In this document: piece by piece, positions 34,562 through 46,861 of the stretch
How the letters are laid out: the number at the start of each line of letters is the position of its first letter
How positions within the stretch are numbered: position 1 is the first letter of the stretch
Source of the DNA: Drosophila pseudoobscura
Taxonomy: Eukaryota > Arthropoda > Insecta > Diptera > Drosophilidae
Direction of reading: 5' to 3'
DNA: 64,000 nt
Assembly: GCF_009870125.1 (NCBI RefSeq)
Contig: NC_046683.1
Coordinates: forward strand, 56,497,869 to 56,561,868
Notes under the pieces: model-generated
The model's database searches: none
What the model saw: only the letters and a program-made list of their open reading frames with translations
What the model was told of the DNA's origin: nothing
Made by a program: the position numbers and the translations under genes

Positions 34562-37500
34562 GCCGACGGGCCGGCTGGAAATCCAGAAGGAGAGAGAGAG
34601 AGCTAGAGAGCTAGAGAGATCTAGAGCTGGAAAGCTGGCGAGCCGATGTGATTAGGCTTATCGTCTCGCATTGGGCCTGCCGGCTGCTATTTCGACTATT
34701 TTTCCATTTAGAAATCGAAGTAAACAGAAATATGTGATAAGCGCGCGGCGCACTCTTTACCTGATATGGCACCTGCCCCGCACCCCGCACAACGCACAAC
34801 GCACACCGCACCCCTCTGGGCGATTTACGAAATCCGAGGCGACAAATTGTGCAACGAGCAATGCATCAATTTGGTCCGGCAGCGGCCGCACAGTGGGACA
34901 AGCAAACATAGAACTACGACAGTGAAGCACTCGAACCGTGAGCCTTCAACATGGAACATTGAACATCTGTTATCCTATCCCTGTTTCCTGGCCCGAGAGC
35001 GGCCATAGATCGCCCGTTAGGAGCGGGTCCGGGCAGCCGCACAGTGGAACAACGCGAGCACCTGGGATATCGTTTGATTGATCGACTGTGTACCCGAACG
35101 CCAAGTGTCAAATCGCTTAAAAATATCTAAGCACCTGCGTTTATCTACTCGTCCATGGATAGGACTCGACAGCACTGTGGGGACAGCCCCACATCCATGG
35201 GGAACCAGCAAAGACCCGAATATCGAATCGCTTTTTAAGATATCTGAGCATTTCGGAAGCACTTTCGTTTATCTACTGTCTGTCCCATGGTCGCCGGCTG
35301 ATACCACTCGGCCGTTAAGAGTAAGATCAAGCCGCTTTATATCTTGGCGGTGGCTACTGGAACTCCGACACCACCACCACCACCACCACCACCACCACCA
35401 CCCGCTCCCGTACCCCTTCTTCAACTTGTTTTTTTTTTCCTTTTTTTTTTTGTAAACAATGCCGCAGTCACGTCGCAGTTGCAGTCGCTGCCGCTGCTTC
35501 GGCTACCGCAATTGCTGCTGCTGTTGTTGCCGCTTTTGAAGTGGGCAGACCGCCAACGTGGAGCTTGCCCCAATCAGCTGCGACAATCTCTTGGCAGCGA
35601 CGTCGACCGCACTGCCAGCGGTGGCTGGCCGCTCTGGCAGCTCTGGCAGCTCTTGCCGCTCTGGCCTGCTCGGCTGCATAGTTTCCAGTCCGATAATGCA
35701 TTATAAATAATGTTTAAAAAGAAATCACCACAAAAATAAATAAAAGTATCGGATGAATGCGTGGCGCAAGATTTATGAGAAAATCAATTTAATCAAGTTT
35801 ATTTAATATTATTATTTGTTTTATGTTAATTATGGCTAGCCCTTGACAGATTTTGTTTAATCTAAGTGTTTGTCCTCGAAGCTGAATAAATATTTATTGC
35901 TAAAATGATTTACGAATGGTTTCTGGTGGCCCGTGCCCCGTGGCCCGCGGCCCCTGGCTGGAGTGGAATATTTTCATCTTTCCTCTTGACCAACACATTC
36001 CGCCATCGATTGAATCTCTACAATTATTGCCCCCGCCCGCAAATTTCCAGGAAGCCGCCTTATCGAAGCACCGTCTTGTGGCACCTTCTGCCGTAGGTTG
36101 TCCATAAACAAAGGCCACAGATAAGGCCAGAGACCACCGCAACCCCCTTCCGATGCAAACGGATAGATAGCGAGATAGAGAGATAAATAAATGTGTAATT
36201 GTGGTCATAATGCCCCCTGTCTACATTCCAGTCGAAGGAGAAAACAAAAACAGTCTTGCGGCCCCACTAATTGTATATGTCTGAAGTGTGTCCCATATCT
36301 AATCGATGCTATGTATTTCATAATCGCAAAGGCTCCCCGCCCCACCCACCACACACCGCCCACCGCCCCCACACATATCACAGAAAATAATCGCACCGAT
36401 GTGGGTTCTTAGTACGAACTAACTGAAGATCTCTGGCGCCTGGAAATCAAGCATTTATCGGAGGGATCACTGAACAGGTATTCCCCCAGATGGTGGCGAT
36501 ACCCCATCTATGTACAATCAGCAGCCAATCAATCATGATACGCTCTAGGCAATTGCCGGGAATTTTCTATATCAGACCTTATTGATTTGCCTTTTTCAAT
36601 TAAACCGAATTTTGTCTATTTATAATTCGCTATTTTCGCCCCCCGTCAATCTGTCGCTCAATGCACGGCTTCCTGCCGGTGACCTCCGCTGGATGCCGTT
36701 TCGCGGAGACACCTCTCCACACGGCAGCCAGTCGCGGGTCCAATCAAGCAGCTTCCTCGTTTATATTGATTTTCCCCGCCATGGAGCCATATCCATATCC
36801 GAGCATATTGATATGCAAATGGGGGCCCGATTGATGTCTTAAATTTGGGGCGCAATTGAGACCCATTACACAGTCACCTAGATATGGGAATGGGAATGGG
36901 ATTGGGATGGGGATGGGGATTGGGATACTTAGCTGCAGATAGTCGTGCCCGTATTCGTACAGAAACCACTCAGCTATCTGTCTTGGGCCGCTTTGAACTA
37001 CCTACAACAAAGGAGAGGCGGAAAATGCTTCTCTGCGGCTGGGGCAGATACCACTCGTGCGAGTGCCAGCCCCACCGCAACTACAACAAAAGGAAATAAA
37101 AAGCCATAGAAATAAAACGCAAAACTAAAGCCGAGCAATTTATTTTTAAGCACACATATCGAAGGTATATACAACCGAAACCGAAACCGAAACGCGGTGC
37201 TGAACTGAACTGAATAAAATCGAAGGAAACCAAGCCCTGCCGAGGCGGATCCAAATCACTTTGCTAATACAAAACAATTGTGTGCAATCTTGCAGATACA
37301 TTTCGCTGGGAGATGGAGATGAAGATGGGAATGGGAATTGGAATGGGTAAGAATGCAGGGCACTGCAGCAGCTGCTTCTTATATGTTTTCAATTACAATA
37401 TCGATATTTTTTGGCTTTTTACCTTTTCCTTTGAAGCATACTCGTACTCTCGCACGATATATTTATAAATGCCAAAGATGCCACGCCGTGGTACAGTGGG

Positions 37501-38868
37501 ACTCGAAAGGGAATGAATGGCATGGCATGGCACTTTCGATTGCCCAAATAAAGATTACGCTTGCCCCACTGTCCATGCAGACTCTTTTCCAAACTCTCAA
37601 GACTTTCGGTCTCTTCTGAGAGTTGTTGGTAGCCATGGGCAAACCCTTAAACATCGCTTTCGTCCCACTGTGCTGTGCAGACTCCCTCGCACATCGGAGC
37701 ATAGTTTGTCTCCGCTTTTCTATTGACATTTCCTCAAAAACTTTTCTCATCAATTCATGTCAGTGTGTGCCGTAAGTGTGAGCGAGCGTGAGGGTGCCTT
37801 TGTGTCTGTGCGTGTGTGTGTGTGTGTGTGCGGGTACTTGTAAATACGACAACGTTTATTGTCATTGGAATTATTACTGCCATATGCGAGTGGCAGGCAA
37901 TCCCCAAGCCCCGGCCCAAGACTCAGACCCGAAGGCAGTCTCCCTCCAGGCAGGCCTCCCAATCTCCGAATCTCCTCCTCGAGTTGGGGTCTGTCTTCAT
38001 TGTAGTTGTAGGTAGACATCACAATGGTTGCCAGGGGAAAACCTGTTCCTCGGTATGGCTTTTCTTTGCGCTCCCCTGCCCCTGGTGGGTGGGTGGTTGG
38101 ATGGTGCGGGAGGAGCGGGCCAAGCCTTGCGTATTTGTGTTTTTTTTTTTTTGCTTTTTTGGCGTATGCGAAAATTTAACGAATCATGAAATACGATAAT
38201 TGAACCATGCACAAGAGTTCGTCGTTGCCGTTGCCGTTGCCGTTGTCGTTGTCGGTGGCATCTTCAGCGGCAGCTCCATCTTCGTCTGCCCCATTGTTTG
38301 CACGTGTGTGTGTGCGTATCTGCCTCTGGCCCCACTGTTGGTGCGCTGCGTATGTGTGTGGCATAATAAAATTTTATTGTAGCCAAAAGTTGGCTACCAC
38401 TTTTTCCATGGCACTGAGGCCGTAGTTTTTCGTCTCGTGTAATTGTTTGTGGTGTGCGTTGCTAGTCCCCTGGGTGGCAGCTATGTCGACGGGGGACGGA
38501 GGAGGGGGGAAAACTGGGGCAAGAAAGAGGCTAAACGCCCACATAGTTAGAAATTAGCGTGCTGTGGGTGGCAGAGAGACAGAGAGAGAAAGAGAGAGCG
38601 ACTCAAGCGGAGGTGGATGCTGCCACACGCGCAACAATGTCGCATCATCATCATCGTCAGCGTCATGATGGCGGTCTTTGATTTCGGTTCGGCAGTTACT
38701 TTTGTGGCGTTTGCAGTTTTATGGCATACTTTCGGGCTGTGCTGTGGGTTAAATTTTATGGAACCTTTTGGGCACCGAAGAGATCTCTCGCGCTAAGACT
38801 CCCAGCCCCCTCCCCACCCCTACGAAAATCAGAAATAATAGATTTCGGCTTAAGGTTTGCCCCATTCA
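34562..38868. other. Non-coding stretch between PAP2 copy 5 and CFAP45
   Basis: No supported gene in about 4.3 kb. The first 1.2 kb may be the 3' UTR of copy 5, ending near AATAAA motifs at about 35,735. It also holds ACC repeats near 35,370-35,400, a GT tract near 37,810-37,828, and a GCCGTT repeat near 38,225-38,250. Confidence 0.55.
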
Positions 38869-38874
38869 TTTATT
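38869..38874 (-). terminator. PolyA signal of the CFAP45-family gene
   Basis: AATAAA on the minus strand about 175 bases beyond the stop codon of the CFAP45-family gene. Confidence 0.5.
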
Positions 38875-39047
38875 CGCTGTGAATTTCCCCTCCCGCCAGG
38901 TGCTTGGTGGTATTGGTAGTGGGACCAGCTTGACCTACGTTCCTGCATACTCTCGGGCAGCGGGCTGGAAGCCCACTACTGCTCCCAGCTGGCGCCCGAA
39001 GCTATGCAAGCTCTTGGCCCTGCCTTCGGACCGGGGTCCGGACCCCC

Positions 39048-40670
39048 TCAGCGTATCCGATTGCGCGAGCCCTGGATGTTCTTCAGCTGCTTCTCCACCT
39101 CCTTCAAGTACTTCTCGGGCAAGCAGTTCTCCCGCATGGCCGCGATCTTGGAGCTGATCACCTGCTTGATGTTGGTGTCGCGCTGTTGCTCCTGGTCGAG
39201 CCACTTCTGGACGCGAGCGGCCTCGATTTTGGCCAGGCGACGGCGCTCCTCCGCCTTGTCGGTCATCTGCTGCTTGAGGTCCTTGCGGTAGACCTGGCGC
39301 TGGGAGTCGCGCTGGCGGTCGAGCGCCTTCTGCTTGTCCTCCTCCTCGCGCATGCGGTCCATCACCTTGTTGAACTCCTCCTCGGCGTGGGCGATCTCCA
39401 GGGCCAGGCGGTGCTTCATCTCCTGGGCCTGCTGGGCGCGCGACTCGAGCAGGTCCCGCTCCGTCTCCCGCTTGGCCATGGCCGCGTCCTTCTCCCGCTG
39501 CCGGTACTCGCGCTCCACACGGTCGCGCTCCTTCAAGTACTTGAGCTCCTCGTTGGTGTGGCGCGTCTCCATGGCCTCGGCGGCCACCGTGAAGATGCGC
39601 TGCTGTCGGCGCTCGAACTCCTTCTTGGCCAGCCGCTTCAGCTCCTTCAGCTGGCGCTCCTTCTCCTGCTTCTCGCGCATGTAGGCCATCACCCGGAGGT
39701 CGGCCAGCCGCTCCTGCTCCGTCAGCATGGTCTTGAACACATTGGACATGTCGCGGATCCGCTGCAGCTCCTCGCGGAAGCGCTGCTTGCGCATGTGGAC
39801 AAAGTTGCGCTGGCGCTCCTCCTCCTCGCGCACAAGCTCGGTGGCCTTGCGGATGTCCTTGGCCTCCTCGGCCACCCGCTTGGCCTCCAGGTAGCGAAGG
39901 TTCTCGCGCTCGGTCAGCTGCTGCCGGATCTCCTGGGCGTACTTGGCCCGCTTCTCGATCTCCAGCCGCTCCCGCTCATCCTCGGCGCTCAGGGCCTTGC
40001 GCGCCTGCTCGTTGACCATCCGGGCCAGGCGCTCGTCGTCCTCCCGCAGGGCCTTGGCCAGCAGATGCTTCTCCTGGATCTGGGCCTCCCTCACCGCCTT
40101 GCACTTGGCATCGAGAATCATGCGATTGATCTGCTTCACCTCCTCCTCCTGCTCCTGCTTGGCCAGGAAGGCGCGACTCAGCACCGAGCCCTTCTCCTCC
40201 AGAATTTCGGTGTCCACGCTGCTGATCTTGTCCTCTCCGGCCATTGCCTGTCGCGCCTTATCGATGGCCTTGTAGCGCCTCCTGGTCTCCTCCACCAGCT
40301 GGAGCTGCTGGCGGTGGTCCTCCTCCTTCTGATCGATCTCCTGCAGCTTCTCCGGCACGGTCACCACCCTGCCCTGGTCCTTCAGTCGCCGCAGATCGTT
40401 GGGTCGCAGCACGATGTGCTTCGATCCCTGGTTGCGCTTCCTCTCGCGTTCGTTCTGCTTAAGCTGCTTCTGGTCGTAGGCCGCCGACTGGTCGAAGGGC
40501 CTCCGGAAGGAGACACAGGCATGGCTGGAGGTGGAGGGCCGAAACCCCCCCGGCGGCGGACGGTACGCGGCCGTCTGCGCCCTGGCCCGCGACCGCAGCT
40601 CCTGGCACTTCTCCTTCAGCTGCGACTCGGCGCTGACGAACCGTACATTGGAGGCGGAGAAGCACGGCAT
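39048..40670 (-). CDS. CFAP45: CFAP45 (CCDC19/NESG1) family axonemal coiled-coil protein
   Basis: A single-exon 540-residue protein, nearly all charged alpha-helix rich in Glu, Arg, Lys and Gln from about residue 105 to the end, as expected of a long coiled coil with the trichoplein-like (TPH) composition. Family landmarks match what I know of vertebrate CFAP45: a MILDAKCKAVREAQIQEK block near residue 185 (ILNAKCHAIRDAQILEK in human) and a C-terminal LPEKYLKEVEKQLKN (LPEKYCIEAERKAN in human). The N-terminal region of about 80 residues is shorter and less conserved. CFAP45 is a microtubule inner protein that lines the A-tubule of doublet microtubules in motile axonemes; in flies this points to sperm tails and perhaps chordotonal cilia. 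The ATG at 40,670 is the first in frame. The 517-residue frame on the opposite strand is a shadow caused by the CTC/CTG-rich complement. Confidence 0.88.
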   Translation of the reverse strand: MPCFSASNVRFVSAESQLKEKCQELRSRARAQTAAYRPPPGGFRPSTSSHACVSFRRPFDQSAAYDQKQLKQNERERKRNQGSKHIVLRPNDLRRLKDQGRVVTVPEKLQEIDQKEEDHRQQLQLVEETRRRYKAIDKARQAMAGEDKISSVDTEILEEKGSVLSRAFLAKQEQEEEVKQINRMILDAKCKAVREAQIQEKHLLAKALREDDERLARMVNEQARKALSAEDERERLEIEKRAKYAQEIRQQLTERENLRYLEAKRVAEEAKDIRKATELVREEEERQRNFVHMRKQRFREELQRIRDMSNVFKTMLTEQERLADLRVMAYMREKQEKERQLKELKRLAKKEFERRQQRIFTVAAEAMETRHTNEELKYLKERDRVEREYRQREKDAAMAKRETERDLLESRAQQAQEMKHRLALEIAHAEEEFNKVMDRMREEEDKQKALDRQRDSQRQVYRKDLKQQMTDKAEERRRLAKIEAARVQKWLDQEQQRDTNIKQVISSKIAAMRENCLPEKYLKEVEKQLKNIQGSRNRIR

Positions 40671-41763
40671 CCTCGGCCCAATCGGTGGTCAATGATTAGG
40701 CAAAACAAAAAAAGGATAAGAAACTCTATAAAATGGTGAGCAACGAGCACAGAGAACTGGGTGTACAAGAATGAGTCTTGGCGCTGCAGGACACTTGGCC
40801 CCCAAAGCGGAGCCCGTGTGCGCCGGTTGTTGTGGCAACTCTCTTTGGGGCAGGCCCCGAATTTGTTTGCGTAACAAGCGATGGTCACCCTGGCAGCGCA
40901 TCGCGCGTAGCGATGGCAACTCTGGAAGGTGCGAAACTGTTTTGGAAACACCTTACGTAACTGTAGAATGGAAAGGCGGTTAAAACTTGGCATTGGGCTG
41001 GGGTTTGGGTCGGGGAGTGGGAGTGGGACTGGGGCTAGTGGGAGGACTGGAGAGGCAGATAAACACATCCGACATCTTTGAATTGAAATACGATTTCCGT
41101 CCAGTTGTTACTCTTGATTTGCTTCCCACCAAGAAAGGGGCCCTTCCTCTCTTCCCCTCCCTCTCTGTCTCTCCTCGCTGTTATCTCTCCTGCCCACTGG
41201 TCGGCGTCCTTCGTGGGTGGAGCATCAAAAATGCAACCAAGCATAAATTTCGGGGCTCTGCAGCAGCTCTATGATTTATGCGTCCTGCTCAAGGACAAAA
41301 CGTCGCCAGCACATCCTTACACATGTGAGCCTCAGAGCCCAGAGCCCAGACACCAGACCCCAGACCCTAGACCCCACGGACCCAATCCTCTGACCAGTCC
41401 AATGATGTGTGTGAATGTGTGAAAGAAGTCAGCAATTATGCGGCATAGAAAAGCAATAAGCCAACAAAATTCACACATTGTGGACGGAACCCAGAACTGG
41501 ACATTTGAGATATCAAGAGGGGACGGCTCCCGTTGCTGCCCAACCATTCATTCAGCCATCCATTCAGGCCATCCATCTGTCCATCTGCCCATCTGTCCAT
41601 CTGTCCATCGCTCCACTCCTGCCCACTGGCCAATGGGGCGTGTTGGAAAGTCTAAGCTGGCAAAAGTTTACGGCCACACATACAAATTAACTTGACCAGA
41701 GCAACAGACGAGAGAGTTCAGTGCCACGCCCACATTGTCAAACACACACACACACGCTCGCAC

Positions 41764-41786
41764 AGAGAGAGAGAGAGAGAGAGAGA
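41764..41786 (+). repeat. (GA)n microsatellite
   Basis: A perfect GA tract directly after a CA tract. Confidence 0.85.
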
Positions 41787-41915
41787 AAGGGAATCAGAGC
41801 AGAGCGCAGGGATCAGGGCTAGTGTGTGGGAGAATGGAAATCCAAAACCAAAACGAGTTCCAACCATTTTTGCTGACTTTAATAAAAAGTTTTTCTTTTT
41901 TTCCTGATGCTGGCC

Positions 41916-41936
41916 AAAAAAAAAAAAAAAAAAAAA
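41916..41936 (+). repeat. Homopolymer run of 21 A
   Basis: An uninterrupted A21. An AATAAA lies 35 bases upstream (41,881), which could suggest a retroposed polyA tail, but no coding parent is recognisable before it. Confidence 0.85.
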
Positions 41937-42690
41937 CTTTCTCCTGCTCATCCATCGGACGCTTCTAGTTGGATGCATTGAGGCGTTAAAGTCAACTTAA
42001 GCTGAAGCTGGGACCTGGCCTGGGACTAAGGATGAGGCAGGGACTGGGACTGGGACTGGAGCTGGGACTGGGACTGCGTATGGTCCGGGCTCAGTTTCCC
42101 CATTTGGCGGCGCCACACCAGGGGGAAATGCGTTGGCTGCCAGTCCGCAAATGTAAATTGACATTTTCGAGTGCACGATTGAGCAAATGAACGCTTTTTT
42201 CCTCCTCCTTCTCCCTACATACATATCTCTGTGGATCTATGTCTCTGCCTTCTCCGATTCCGATTCCGATTCCAGGGGTAATGGCAGTCAAGTTGTTGGA
42301 TTAGCACTGCGAGCAGCCTCCCAAGGAGATGAAGCCGGAGATGGAGACGGAGACGGAGTAAGGTCATGCATGGGCTGCTTGATTATATGCAAAGCATTAT
42401 TAGCCAGGCGCTGAAAGCTGGCAGAAGGGAGAGGGCAGAAGGCAGAAGGCAGCAGGCAGATGGGAAACAGGAGAAAGGAGCTTTCTCGAGGGCTCGAGGA
42501 CATCATTAGCATTCTTAAGTCCGAGCTCAGGCCTTAATTTATGCGCTCAAGTTGTGTTCCGGCCAAGTTTAGTCCCGCCTCCGCCTCCATCGTTAATTAA
42601 ACCCGACATAAGTCCGCCTGTGGTCAGGCATTAGTCCCCGACTGGGAGGGGGGCTAGATTAAGTTATCGCATGTGTGGGCCACGACGATT

Positions 42691-42725
42691 CTAACATCTT
42701 TTTATCTATCTCCTTGCAGGTGAGT
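42691..42725 (+). promoter_or_regulatory. Recursive splice site (ratchet point) 2
   Basis: CTAAC branch point at 42,691-42,695, a T/C-rich tract (ATCTTTTTATCTATCTCCTT) to 42,715, then GCAG ending at 42,719 and joined directly to a consensus donor GTGAGT at 42,720-42,725. It has the same orientation and architecture as the site at 26,973, which makes chance less likely. It implies a plus-strand intron that spans this point. Confidence 0.75.
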
Positions 42726-43569
42726 GTCCATATCGGGTGTGTCCACCAAGTTGTATCTTATTTGCGATACGGGTAAGCCCTTAGCCCTAAGATTCGCCCC
42801 AACTGCAGGCAAGACAAATGTTTTTACTTGGGAAAAATCTAGGAAAAATCATCTGCCAAGTCACAGAGATCCAAGTCCGGACGGAGACGGAAGCGGAGAC
42901 GGAGACGGAGGCGGAGGCGGAGACGGAGACGGCAACTGAAATTGACAGCCCTCAGACTCGAGCAGAAAACTTTATCCTCAGCCATAGCCATGCATTTTCG
43001 AGTGTCTAACGCTGTGTTACGCATACGCCATGTTGCCATGTTGCCATTTTGCCATTTTGAGGCAGACAAAACCAGGAGTGAAATGAAGGAGTTGGACCCA
43101 AAGGGCCCATTACAAAAGCTTGAGGCCTTCAAATGCCTTTTGGCATATGATTCATTTGGGGTCCACTAGGAGGAGTCTCCCAGTGCCAGACGTACACCGA
43201 CATTCTTCTGTGTACGTGTGTGTGTGCTGGCTGACTTATTTGCATAATTTACAGGGGAATGAGAACGCCACTAACCATCGCTATTTCTATCCTACACTCT
43301 CCCGATTTCCCAGTGAAGAGTTTATAGAAATGTTGGGCCCTGACAGACATTCGATTTCCGGTTGCATTTTCATAAACATGCTCTGGAGAGAGATTTTTTT
43401 TGAAAAACTTTGCATGAAATATTGATCGGATGGCAGGCAGCTCTCAAGTTCAACACCGACCCACTCCCCTCCGCCCCCGACCCGCCCAGAAGCAATTTCA
43501 TACAGTTTCCTGTCATCGTCTGAGGCATGGCCCAGGACAAACAACATCACATTTATATCACATGAAGGA

Positions 43570-43606
43570 GGACTCCCGGACTCCCGGACTCCCGGGCTCC
43601 CGGCCT
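43570..43606 (+). repeat. Tandem nonamer array, unit GGACTCCCG
   Basis: About four copies of a 9-bp unit with drift in the last copy. Confidence 0.8.
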
Positions 43607-43982
43607 CACATGCACACATGTTTCATTCCCTTGTTGTTCTTGTTCTTGTTTTTGTTATGGTTCTCGTTCTCGTTGTCGTTTTTACTTTTGTGAGTTTATT
43701 TATTTGCCCACATATTTCGTAGTCGCACCGTTAAACTTATGCTTTGGTCAATTTTTTATTGTAAATCCCAGCACTTTGCATCTTTTCGCACATTCGCATT
43801 TTCATTGCGAATTAATTCTGCTTTTTCCTATATTTTATGTGCAACCTTTTTGCACGGAAAGCCCGGCCCGGCCCGCCCGTCTCTTGATTTATCTGCGGCA
43901 TATTTCTGGGCCAGAACTCATGCTAACCCAAATCCCTTGATTGATTGAACCAAATGACACACAGAACTCTCGGATAGGCAGC

Positions 43983-44008
43983 CCTGCTCTGCTCTGCTCT
44001 GCTCTGCT
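43983..44008 (+). repeat. Pentamer array, unit CTGCT
   Basis: Five tandem copies of CTGCT/TCTGC, followed 40 bases on by an AATCC pentamer array (44,047-44,077). Confidence 0.8.
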
Positions 44009-44644
44009 CGACTGCTGGTTTATTTACTTGAGCATTTGGCTCACAATCAAATCCAATCCAATCCAATCCAAACCAATCCAGAGTCTCCGGTCTCCGGGCT
44101 CCGAATGGAGGCAATTATTTTGCCCTTTTGTGTCAATGGAAAGTAGGAGGGGACTAATTAAAATACTCAAGTGCCGTGCCTCTGACAGTCGCCGGCAAAG
44201 AAGTCATACATTTGACTTGATTCCATATACTGGTATACGTACTCGTATTTATTATCAATCAAGCGCTCTCTGACCCAGATACCCATGGAAATCTATCGGG
44301 ACGGGGTGGGGGCCGTGTGTGGGTGGGAGGCTGTATTGAGCAAATGCAAATAGCTTCCATTTCCCATGATGGATGGAGTCTTAAATCTTCCACTCTTTCG
44401 CCATAACTCACCAGAGAGTTCCCATCGGCAATTGCAGCGACAAACAAAATTTCTTCGGAATAAAATTTTAATCATTCCGCAGACCAAACGGGTTCCGTTC
44501 CCCCTCTCTCCACCCTCCTCTCTCCAGGGACGATTCACTCCTCGCATGGACAACGATGGCAAAAATATAATTTATATTTAATCCAGCACACAAACAAGTC
44601 ATTAAGCATATTTGGCCAGACCGGAGGAACTGGTGCTGGGTACT

Positions 44645-44679
44645 GGCCCGGCCCAGCCCGGCCCGGCCCGGCCCGGCCC
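44645..44679 (+). repeat. Pentamer array, unit GGCCC
   Basis: Seven copies of GGCCC with one substitution. A short copy of the same unit appears at about 63,937-63,956 near the window end. Confidence 0.85.
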
Positions 44680-45702
44680 AAAACCAAGGGCACTGACATG
44701 GGGCCGCCGCATGTAAAAATGAAATTTATGAAGACTGCAACAAAGAATTACGGTGTCCCTGTCTGCAGGGTCCGATCAGGTTGGGACAGTGGCAGGGACA
44801 GGGACAGGGACAGGGACTGGGCCGTGGCCGTTGCACGGAATGGACTGGAACCACGGAATTGCCAGATTGGGGACTGCTGTGGATGTCCCGTTTCGTTTCG
44901 TTCCGTTCCGTCCTGTCCCTTTCCCTTATTTATGGGCATGTTGATAAGATGTCAGGTTCTCTGGTTTGTGAGTCACTTGGTCCACATCCACAGCCACATC
45001 CACAATCCACATCATCGATGCGCAATTTGTCATTAATATTTGCGATTCTTAATAGACTCGATTCCCATATATGGGCTGGACGTACATACTCGCATGTCTG
45101 TAAGTATAAGCCAATAATTGGCTCGATTTGAATTCACTGCAGTGGCCGCCGCTCGCTGAATCAACTACGAATTCGCAGAAATTCAATTGAAATGATTTGA
45201 ATTCATATTCATAAGGCATAGGCCGCCAGAGAGAGAGACACATAGCCAGAGATAGAGAGAGAGAGAGAGAGTGTGCCTGTCCGGGAAACCACATGCGTAC
45301 GTGTGCACTGTTCCATGGAGAGATCTGCCGTCATGTCCATGCCATGTCAGGGCTGGCGCCGCCCGAACCTCGAGCTGTGGGCCAGTGCCTCAGAGAGCCA
45401 CAGACCGATGACGACGGCGACGGCGACGACTGCGATTGCGATTACGTGATGTTTTAATCAATTTTTGTTTGCCGCATTTGCAAATTGGCTGCAGGAAGGC
45501 AGCAATACGAGGATGAGAAGCAGCCGTTCGAGCAACGGGAGGGGGGTCGAGGGACGTCAGAATGTTCCATGTAAACAAAGTGAAGCTGCCAAGTGCAAAA
45601 ATTATGGCAGAAGCGACGACGAAAATGTTTATGCAAATTTGCAAATGTTTTAATTGATTAACGACCAGCGAAGTGTGCCGGTTCAACATCTCCCTTTCTC
45701 TG

Positions 45703-45707
<5 letters not shown>

Positions 45708-45735
<28 letters not shown>
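45708..45735 (+). repeat. (TC)n microsatellite
   Basis: A perfect CT tract within a longer pyrimidine-rich segment. Confidence 0.9.
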
Positions 45736-45743
<8 letters not shown>

Positions 45744-46764
45744 GCATTTTTTGCGGTTGTCATTGCATATTCAACGGAAATATTAAAAATTCTTCGGCTG
45801 TAAATTTGCTTGAAGAAATATTAATTGATTATCGAGCAGACAGCAGCGCTGCGATTATTGAATTTTAAGTTTTACTCTCTTCAATTTACTCTGCAACTGA
45901 TTGGGTTTAATTAAAGTCAGATGAAACCCCGAAAAGATATATATTTTTAAAGCAGATTTGCCCAAAATCGGGGAATATTCATTGAATGGCTGGCCTTGGC
46001 AGCCCTTCGTTTTCAGGGAGTTCTATTAAGAATCATTTTTGACTAGTTGGGGATATGTTATAGCCAAGACAAGAGTTATCTTGAACATTAGAAGATAAGA
46101 AACTATGAAAGGAAAGAGTTTGCGGCTTCCCAAACTGGAATCATGTATAGTACATATAGGGGGCATTACCTCCAAAAAGTCCACCATGCCAAAACAAGGT
46201 ACTAAAACTCAGTAAAAACAGATTATTTGTACCTATATTATTTTCTAAATTTATTGAAACTGAACTAATTTAATAAATTGACACACAATTAGTTCAACTT
46301 TGCTGTAAAAACCCATTAAAAAGGAAATGTTTCGCATTTTCTTACTCATGTCTTGCCTTACTTTTATCTTCTGTAGGAAAGATAATTCTTAATAAAAGAT
46401 ATTCCTCAAAGTCTTTCTGAAATATTGAACTATTTCAAAAAAAATCCCAACAAATAGGCTGTCGCAATACGTATATTTTGTAGATTTTATTACCTCGGAA
46501 TTTGGCAACGTAACGTAACAGATGCCTCCGAGGATTTTTAACATAAAGAAATGGTTTTTATATTGAATAACTTTGAAAATGAGCACTCACTATTTCGATA
46601 AGTAGTACAACAAAATTGTATACAGATAGTCCTACCCGATTCGCAGAATTTTGAAGTTTTGAACCCTAAGGTCAGGTTATACTTTGAAAATAGAAACCTT
46701 TTTTGTTAATTATTTTTTGTTCAGCATTTAACGTAGCGTCAGAATGGATCAATCAGATCTTCGC

Positions 46765-46861
46765 CCACCCGGGGGCGCCATGAAAAATTAGAAGAGTTTT
46801 TCTAATCAGTTACCGAAAACTTTGGGTGGCTGTAATTTAAATTATTTATTTGGCGGGGCGA
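46765..46861 (+). repeat. 97-bp direct repeat, left copy
   Basis: Matches 47,636-47,732 base for base as read here, starting CCACCCGGGGGCGCC and ending GGCGGGGCGA. Identity over this length suggests a recent origin or gene conversion. Confidence 0.85.

Larger units (their letters stand above)
40671..46764. other. Non-coding stretch between CFAP45 and the retrotransposon remnant
   Basis: No supported gene in about 6 kb. It holds the second recursive splice site (42,719/42,720), GA, TC and A-run microsatellites, and GC-rich pentamer and nonamer arrays. From about 45,790 to 46,764 the DNA is AT-rich with almost no simple repeats and may be old transposon sequence. Confidence 0.55.

Noticed and set aside
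39186..40739. 517-codon Leu-rich open frame opposite the CFAP45-family gene
   Set aside because: The complement of Glu/Gln/Lys codons reads as Leu codons, so the frame is a by-product of the coiled-coil gene.
41880..41936. Processed retrocopy suggested by AATAAA followed by A21
   Set aside because: No recognisable coding sequence precedes the A run and no target duplication was found. A microsatellite is simpler.
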